From Aurifilum marmelostoma (lineage: Eukaryota; Ascomycota; Sordariomycetes; Diaporthales; Cryphonectriaceae): a DNA stretch of 64,000 bases. The stretch spans positions 1,364,001 through 1,428,000 of the forward strand of contig JAMXSV010000024.1 of NCBI GenBank assembly GCA_027559495.1, written 5' to 3'. The notes under the pieces are model-generated. The model was not told the origin of the DNA. It ran no database searches and worked only from the letters and a program-made list of their open reading frames with translations. How positions within the stretch are numbered: the first letter of the stretch is position 1; every line of letters begins with the position of its first letter. Shown here one piece after another: positions 57,616-64,000 of the stretch. The position numbers and the translations under genes are program-made.

Positions 57616-59613
57616 ATGGCAGGCGCAGCAGAAGAAGAGGCCACTGGTATCACAGGTCCGGAACGCAGGCTGTGGGAGGTGTGTGTCTCTGCCGCACGGG
57701 ACATCGAGGAGGAATGCAAAGGTGTCTTTCCAGGGGCTTGCCAAGGAGCCCAATCTGGTAGCACCGGCGAGACTGACGAGGGCCATGACGATGACCTTCA
57801 TCTCACGACAGGCGGCAGCGGCGGCAAAGGCGACGGCGACCAGGCGAGCCGAACTCTAGCAAGCTGTGGCGAGCCGCTCGTGCAACTCCTCGGCCGACAG
57901 GCGTCGCGAGCCGTTGCTCTGTACGAGGCGGCGACGCCTCAGCAGCCCAGGCTGCCGTCTTCAACATCATCGCCACCTCAACTACCGGAGTCGCTGTCCG
58001 TCGAGCCGGACGATCTTACCGGTACCAATCAACAGCCCGACGCTGTGCGCCCCCACTTGGCGGGGAAGACGAAGCAGGAGCGCGAGGCAAGCGACGCAGC
58101 CAGCCAGGGCCGAAATGGAGGCAGAAAGCAGCAGCCTCTCATCACGAGCGGTGTCGTTGTCGACCAAGCTCTCCTCAGGAAAAGACTTGACGATATGCTC
58201 TCCGTCGCGTACTCCAAGTTCTACGCACACGTGTTCGGAGTCCTGCCGCTTTGCTGGAGGCAGCTGTACACAGACGCCGCTATCCTGAAATTTGCCTGTC
58301 TCTTCTACCAGTTCGCCTGCCAGGCCAGGCCAGGCGAAGATGGTGCTGCCGAGACCCGTGTCAGCGCCAATGTCAGGGATGCAGCTCGCCGTCCGCCCTC
58401 TGACAGCCCGGCCAATAGCGCAGCTGGGGGCCATACGAAGACACAAGATGAAATGCTGGACTCAATGGTCGAAACGTTGGACAAGGCGCTGATCCTCGCT
58501 GGGGCCGGCGGTCACGCTAGAGGCAGAAGGTGGATAGAAGATGTCTTTGAGATGCTAGAAAGTATCGTCACCAAGGATACACCGGCGCCGGCGTCTGCTG
58601 TCAGCACCCATCACGAGCCGGAAACCCACAGGCCCTCATCACCTGTGCTGCCACGGCCGACGAAGAGGCGGAGGCTACATACCTCAACAACCCCTGATTG
58701 TACCCCGGCCACGCGATGGGAAGACCAGCCCACCATGCCAACCTGTGAGCCCTTCACGCCACCCGTCCGCCACCCCATCCGTCGAGAAACCGCACAGAAC
58801 ATGGACATGCCTGCGTTTCAGCAGTATTTGGACAGCGCACCGCGCGACCTCGGGCCCGAGCCGCTGATTCTGACCGGCCTCGTGGACAACTGGCCGGCCC
58901 GATCAGTTCGGCCGTGGCACAGACCATCGTATCTCCTGCATCGCACCCTCCAGGGCCGGAGACTGGTGCCCGTGGAGGTCGGCCGGACCTACGTGGAGTC
59001 GGACTGGGTCCAGAAGATCATGAAGTTCTCTGACTTCCTCGACAAGCACATCGTCACCCCCACACCCGCCAGCGGGCCCGTTATTTACCTCGCCCAGCAT
59101 CAGCTCTTTACTCAGCTGCCCCAGCTGCGCGGGGACATCCTGATCCCGGAACACTGCTACACCACGCCCCCAGGACACCCGCAGGACCCCTCACAGGACC
59201 AGCCCGAGCTCGACGAGCCCATGATCAACGCGTGGTTCGGCCCCCCAGGGACCATCACGCCCCTGCACACGGACCCTTACCACAACCTGCTGGTGCAAGT
59301 CGTGGGTAGGAAGTACGTCCGCCTGTACTCGCCTTTGCAGCGGTCCAAGCTGCGCCCGATGGGCAAGAAGCACGGGGTCAATATGGAGAACACGAGCCGC
59401 TGGGACGTCGGCGTGGAGGAGTCATGGGATCCAAGGGGAGAGGAAGAGGAAGAGGACGAGATGGAGGAAGGAAAAGAACAGATCCGCTTCGATCGTGTGC
59501 CGTTTGTTGACTGCATCCTCGAGCCGGGAGACACGCTGTACGTGCCCATGGGCTGGTGGCACTACGTGAGGGGACTGAGTGTGTCCTTTAGCGTCAGCTT
59601 TTGGTGGAATTGA
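57616..59613 (+). CDS. JmjC/cupin-like domain protein (JMJD5/KDM8-like)
   Basis: Single-exon gene, 665 aa. The C-terminal ~270 residues form a JmjC-type 2-oxoglutarate/Fe(II) oxygenase most like JMJD5-type hydroxylases: EPLILTGLVDNWPA at the start of the fold, then WFGPPGTITPLHTDPYHN with Fe ligands His551 and Asp553, GRKYVRLYSP and the third ligand His649 in MGWWHYVRGLSVSFSVSFWWN at the extreme C terminus. An acidic run (about residues 612-625) interrupts the last part of the fold. The N-terminal ~390 residues are helical with disordered S/T/P-rich linkers and no domain I can name, as in other JMJD5-like proteins. Likely a protein hydroxylase; histone demethylation is often stated for the family but cannot be read from sequence. 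Confidence 0.9.
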   Translation: MAGAAEEEATGITGPERRLWEVCVSAARDIEEECKGVFPGACQGAQSGSTGETDEGHDDDLHLTTGGSGGKGDGDQASRTLASCGEPLVQLLGRQASRAVALYEAATPQQPRLPSSTSSPPQLPESLSVEPDDLTGTNQQPDAVRPHLAGKTKQEREASDAASQGRNGGRKQQPLITSGVVVDQALLRKRLDDMLSVAYSKFYAHVFGVLPLCWRQLYTDAAILKFACLFYQFACQARPGEDGAAETRVSANVRDAARRPPSDSPANSAAGGHTKTQDEMLDSMVETLDKALILAGAGGHARGRRWIEDVFEMLESIVTKDTPAPASAVSTHHEPETHRPSSPVLPRPTKRRRLHTSTTPDCTPATRWEDQPTMPTCEPFTPPVRHPIRRETAQNMDMPAFQQYLDSAPRDLGPEPLILTGLVDNWPARSVRPWHRPSYLLHRTLQGRRLVPVEVGRTYVESDWVQKIMKFSDFLDKHIVTPTPASGPVIYLAQHQLFTQLPQLRGDILIPEHCYTTPPGHPQDPSQDQPELDEPMINAWFGPPGTITPLHTDPYHNLLVQVVGRKYVRLYSPLQRSKLRPMGKKHGVNMENTSRWDVGVEESWDPRGEEEEEDEMEEGKEQIRFDRVPFVDCILEPGDTLYVPMGWWHYVRGLSVSFSVSFWWN

Positions 59614-60445
59614 GCCTTTCCTTTCTTTCTTCTTGTTAGCATTCATTATGTGATGGTGGAGACTCGGAGTATCGAACAATGTTGTATGATGGAGAGAGCT
59701 ATTGATCTACCTCTGTAAGATACTGTCAAAATCAAGATGGAGAGAGCAGAAGAAAAGCAAGATCTCTCCCTGTCAACGTTCCCATTATTCTTTCTTCTTC
59801 TCTGTCTTTCTTTTTGCTTTTTTGGTGGTAGTTTCTATTCATCTCTCTCATATACCATCACAAGCATACCTTCCTGATGACGTGCCAAGTGTGTTTATGC
59901 AAATCCACCGCATGAAAAATAGTCCCTGACCCGAGAGAGACACAAGGGTCAAACAGTAGACTCAAGATTTCAGAGAAAAGAGGAGAAAGAGAGAGCGTTG
60001 AATTCTTTATTGAAAGGGGAAAAGATCCCTTCTCCCCCTCCCCCCCCCGGAACGCCGGCTATGGTTGCCATCTCCAAGCTTGCAATGAACGAAAGAAGAA
60101 GGGAAAAAGAAAAAAAAAAAAAAAACGAGAAAAGCACCCAGATTTCCCTCGTATATGCTTTATCCTGCTAGCTAATCCTCCTGCTTGGGAATTTGTTCTT
60201 TTCGTGGGGTATCTTCCATGCATATGTCTGTTCACGATGTTACGATCCCGATTCGATATTCCCGTAGTGCGCCAAGCCACGCCCCGAAAGATGAAGAAAG
60301 AGACAGAGAAAAAAAAAAAAAGAAAGAATGGCTGAATCCTTCGCTGATGGTTTGCCCCCGCCTGCCCCCTTCCCCTGCGGAGTGGTGGAGGAAGGGGGGG
60401 GGGGAAAGGAGAAGAACGAAGAAATAACATCAAGGTGGAGATCAA
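59614..60445. other. Convergent spacer, JmjC gene / F-box gene
   Basis: 3' flanks of two converging genes. It contains A runs at about 60111-60125 and 60309-60321, a C run near 60040-60048 and a G run near 60395-60404. No coding sequence seen. Confidence 0.5.
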
Positions 60446-63400
60446 TCACAATTGTCCTTGGACAATCTCCTTGTTGAAGATCTTGATATCCCAGGCAGCG
60501 TAGAATGGCACGCTGTCAATCACGATCCTACCGTCGCTCTCATCATCCTCCTCGCTGTCGCTAACGGCGCCGGGATCGTCCAGGGTGAGCACGGGGAACG
60601 GGTCGCCATCCGCGATGGGCGGTAGTGGTGGCGGCGGCGTCGAGGAGGAGGAAGGAGAGGAGGCCTTTTCCTTCCCCTTTGCGTTCTTATGCTTCTTCTT
60701 CTTGCCCTTCTGGGGCTCTCTCCATCGGAACATGTGGTCGACGGTATCACTCTCGTCGATGGCGAGCCACTCGATCTTGAGCTTGGGGAGGTGGGTCAGC
60801 GCGTCGATGATGAAGTGCTTGGTCTCCCGCATCACCCAGACGCAGGTGTCGTCGTTGCGCAGGTTGATGATGTGTAATGCGCGCAGTTTGGTCAGGTGCT
60901 GCATGTGCTGGAGAAGAATATGCTGTGCGTGTTTGCGTCAGCCATGCTGAAGGCTTGTACAGAAAGGAGGGGCGGGGGAAGAGAGGGAGAGGTGTGTGCT
61001 AGGACCAGAACTCACAATTTCACGGATACCGCTGCTGATAGCCAGCTCCTCAAGAGCAGTCCCCTGTGAGCACAAGAGGTACGCCGTCTTTGCATCCATG
61101 TCCCACTGCCAGTTTGCCTGGCAGTTGATCATCAACCGCTTCAGGGTCCCCAGGTGCTTCTTCAGCACGATCCGTCTGATCTGAGCAATAGAGACGGCCG
61201 AGGGCGGCGCAAAGGACTCTGGCTTGAACTTGCGTGACCGCTCCAGCATGTAGAGCTCATGCAGCTCCGGCAGCTGCGAGAGAAAGGTCAGGAACGCGAG
61301 GGACACGTTGTCGGTGAAGACCTTGCGCAGAGGCAGCGGGTGAAGCTGGTTCTCTTTGGCGAAGAGCGACCAGATAGGAGCTTGGTTGCCGACGCCGAGC
61401 AGCGTGATGCTCTGGAGCGCCCGCAGGTCAACAGCGCGCGACAGCACTGAGCGCTTCACGGGGATCAGGTATATACTCAGTGTCTCGAGGCTGAGACCTC
61501 TTGTCGAGCGTGCGTAGTCGTTGATGCGCTGCCGCAGGGCGTGCGAATCGTCCGTGCCTGGAGTAGCATCTGGCATCTGCTTTTCCGCATCCTCAATTTC
61601 TGCAGCCACAGCTGCCATCTCCTCCTTGATGCTCTTGATACTGTTGCTAAATTCTTGTGTCTGCCTCTCGGCGTCCTCAACCCGCTTTCTGACATCAGGC
61701 CCGTCAGGTCCGGCCTTGGCCAGGCCGTCAATTTCTTTCTGCAGCTCCTCAGCCTCCACTTCGAAAAAATGCAGCTTGTCTGAGAGCACCTTGAAGTTTG
61801 CCCTTTGTGCGTCCAGGTTGGCAACCACTGCAGATACGTTTGGGATCGGCTCGTCGCTAGTAGCATCGCCGCCGCCGCCGCCGCCGTTCACAGTGGAGCT
61901 GACACCGTTGGTTTGTTTCGTAGTTTGTCCAGCTGCTGATGTTCCAACTCCGTTGACACCCTCGGCTGGCTCGAGTTCTGCCGGCTCGTCGGTAAAAGAA
62001 TCCTCCAAGGGTTCCTCGATATCGATATCCTCAGGGGCGAGATCTTGGCCGTGGTCCTGGTGGGGCTTGGACGTCTCCTCTTTGAACAGGCTTGACTCAG
62101 CCTGCTGTTCTTCACCTCCTACCACCGCTGCCTCGTCCTCGTCCGCCGCCTCGCCGTTCACACTAGCACCGCTTGTTTCGCCATTCGTGCTGCCGTTCTC
62201 CTTGGAGGCTGCTGCTGCTCTGGCAGCCTCCTCGCCGACGTATTTCCTCGCCGCGGTCTCGATGACATTTAGGATATCCTGTTGCGCCACGGTGAAGTCG
62301 TCGGAGCCATTCAGCTGACTCAGGAGCTTGCCAGAGACAGCCCTGAGGGAGTTGATGAATTCGTGGCCGGGAGGTACCGCTTCATCCTGCTTCGCAGTCT
62401 CGGCCTCCTTCTCCTGCACTCGCGTAACGGCCGGCTCCTTAACCAGGTACGGCTCCAGGTCGAATATGCGGCCCAGCACTGCCTCCTGTGCCTTGCGCTC
62501 CTCCTGTGCGCGCATAGCCCTTGCCGGGCCGCTGAGATCATCGAATGTGGGAGGTGGCGGGAGGTTCACCGGCGGAACCTGGAACTCGTCGTCGGGGTCT
62601 GAATCCTCAGGGTCGATCTCCTCCTGCGAGGGCTTCCGAGCACGTATGGCGAGGCTCGACGAGAAAGAGAGGCTCAGCTCCTTGAGGGTTCCCTGCGAGT
62701 TTCGGATGCATGACTTGAGCTCCGTGACGACCTCGAGGTTGTCGATGTCGAGGATTGCCAGAGAAGACAGGTTCTTGAACCCTGATAGAGTCGGCGGGCT
62801 CGTGGCCGCCACAGAATGTCTCGACAGCCTTGTCCTGGGGGCCTTGGGAAGGGGAGGCGGCGGTGGTAGCGACGACAAGTGGGGCGGGATCTGGAAGAGG
62901 TAGGGCGGAGGCGGAGGGAGGATGATGGTCGGCTGTGGGATGGAGGGACCGTGGCTTGGAAGGGGGGGTTGTAGCAACCTCTGGCGACGTCGAGGGCGTG
63001 TAGAGCGGCAGGGACGGTGGGGCCTCGTACGAGGAGGGGCCATGGTGCATGCGGATATACAGGCTGGTGAGGGTCTCGATCTGGTGGAGCGCCTGGTATA
63101 CCGGGCGGCTGAGCTCGACCCGGATGCTCCACTTCAGCTTCTCCAGCGCCCTGGCCTTGCGCAGCGTCAACAGGAGCAAGGTGTTGAGGAACCTCTCGAC
63201 GCAGCGGACGCCCAGGGTGTGCTTGTATGGGATCTCGGCCTTCTCGCCCCTCAGCACGGTGTCGAGAGTTATGTCACGGATATGATTCGCGTAGTCGTAG
63301 TCGCTCGTAGCAAGAGTCTCGAGGCCCTTAGCCAGCCGCTCTATGGTGTCGATCGCAAATTCATCCTCGTCCGAGAAGACCATCTGGAGGCTGCGGTAGA

Positions 63401-63708
63401 GCTCGGCCGCGGCGAGGTCGCGAAAATGCCTGGACACGAGAGACACACAGATCAGGTCGAGCCGCGAGCACTACAAAAAAAAGTATAAGAGTTTAGCCAT
63501 CTCAATGACACATGCTCAGCCGAGTTTTGTATTCCTGACCGGAGAGCAAGGACGGATCATGATGCATATGGGTATATATGCGTGCGCGCTCCCTCCTTTT
63601 TTTGCTTACATTGCTAATGATGGCGCTCTGAATTTCTCTGGGCAGACCGGTGAAGTGGAGGAGGGGTCGCGGGCTCTGGGGAGCCTCCACTGCTGTGTCT
63701 GCCTCCAT
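60446..63708 (-). CDS. F-box domain protein, large, with LRR-like C-terminal part
   Basis: Probable substrate receptor of an SCF-type ubiquitin ligase; target unknown. Exons are 63610-63708, 62979-63470, 61016-62890 and 60446-60922, giving 980 aa, all joined in phase 0. The F-box spans the first intron: LLHFTGLPREIQSAIISN then CSRLDLICVSLVSRHFRDLA, with LYRSL following. After a region of leucine-rich helices comes a proline-rich linker holding the second intron, then a long acidic and Ser/Ala-rich disordered section (about residues 290-460), a coiled-coil-like stretch, and LRR-like segments in the C-terminal third. The tail is rich in K, S and P, then acidic. The second intron has a weak donor (GTTGCT); acceptor choice (CTTCCAG or CCCACAG, both in phase) is uncertain. 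Confidence 0.75.
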
Positions 63709-64000
63709 CCTGGGAAGCCGGCGATGTTTGCGCAACAGGTTGCGCTCTCTTCTCTCTCTCTCTCTCTGTGTCTGTCTGTCTGTGAATCAAGCTGGCGAAT
63801 TGGATCGATCGAGTGCGAATGTTGGAGGAATGGTCGTCAGAACAGACCCGAGAAACGCTGCTTTCGTCAGCGGCCAGCTTAGCTGTGTACAGGCTCCCCA
63901 GCGTTGGATCAGGAAAACGGAGCGAGCCGAGGTGATTCAGCTTAGAAGAACCCGTTGCCTCCTTCCTCAAAAAGGATGGCGCTGCGGTGTCGCGCTTACG
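63709..64000. other. Right edge, upstream of the F-box gene
   Basis: Probable promoter and leader of the F-box gene, with a CT/GT dinucleotide tract at about 63753-63782. The window ends before any further gene is seen. Confidence 0.45.

Noticed and set aside
61521..62318. Open frame of 265 codons antisense to the F-box gene
   Set aside because: Serine/alanine-rich mirror image of an acidic disordered region; no independent support.

Overview
The window is nuclear DNA from a filamentous ascomycete (Pezizomycotina), most likely a Sordariomycete; nothing seen fixes the genus. The evidence is short spliceosomal introns (mostly 50-200 nt) with CTRAC-like branch points, a class VII chitin synthase with a motor-like head and a DEK-C tail, LaeA-like methyltransferases, a Helo-like/STAND N-terminal domain on an ankyrin-type protein, and long gene-poor spacers full of homopolymer and dinucleotide tracts. 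I see no tRNA, rRNA, CRISPR array, transposon or viral element. Genes are individually transcribed; there are no operons.

Layout, left to right: 1-3551, gene-free DNA upstream of a class VII chitin synthase (3552-9273, +); a mitochondrial PDK/BCKDK-type kinase (9889-11419, -); a four-exon proteinase B inhibitor-like gene of 79 aa (11836-12323, -); the ribosome-biogenesis GTPase BMS1 (14046-17648, +); 3-isopropylmalate dehydratase of leucine synthesis (19336-21911, +); an RKM5/METTL21-type lysine methyltransferase (22334-23458, -); a long-chain acyl-CoA synthetase (25325-27469, +); neuronal calcium sensor NCS-1/Frq1 (28279-29666, -); a hemerythrin-like protein (31707-32897, -); a gene-poor 3.7 kb stretch; a Helo-like_N/ankyrin-type protein (36615-38903, -); the replication factor CDC45 (39778-42484, -).

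The right third is more accessory: two convergent LaeA/UMTA-type SAM methyltransferases (44444-46152, + and 47196-48947, -), a 4.8 kb gene-poor stretch, a cytochrome P450 with an apparent one-base frameshift (53776-56012, +), a JmjC protein (57616-59613, +) and a 980-aa F-box protein (60446-63708, -).

The left two thirds are mainly housekeeping genes for cell wall, mitochondria, ribosome assembly, leucine, lipid and calcium signalling; they share neighbourhood rather than a pathway. The most unusual signal is in gene structure. The methyltransferase at 47196-48947 only reads through if split into ten exons, several of 19-38 nt and one of 4 nt. Tiny exons also occur in the neighbouring methyltransferase (27 and 37 nt), NCS-1 (11 nt) and the inhibitor (15 nt), and two genes appear to use GC-AG introns. 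All exon boundaries were derived by hand from reading frame, splice motifs and remembered family conservation; no alignment or transcript data were available.
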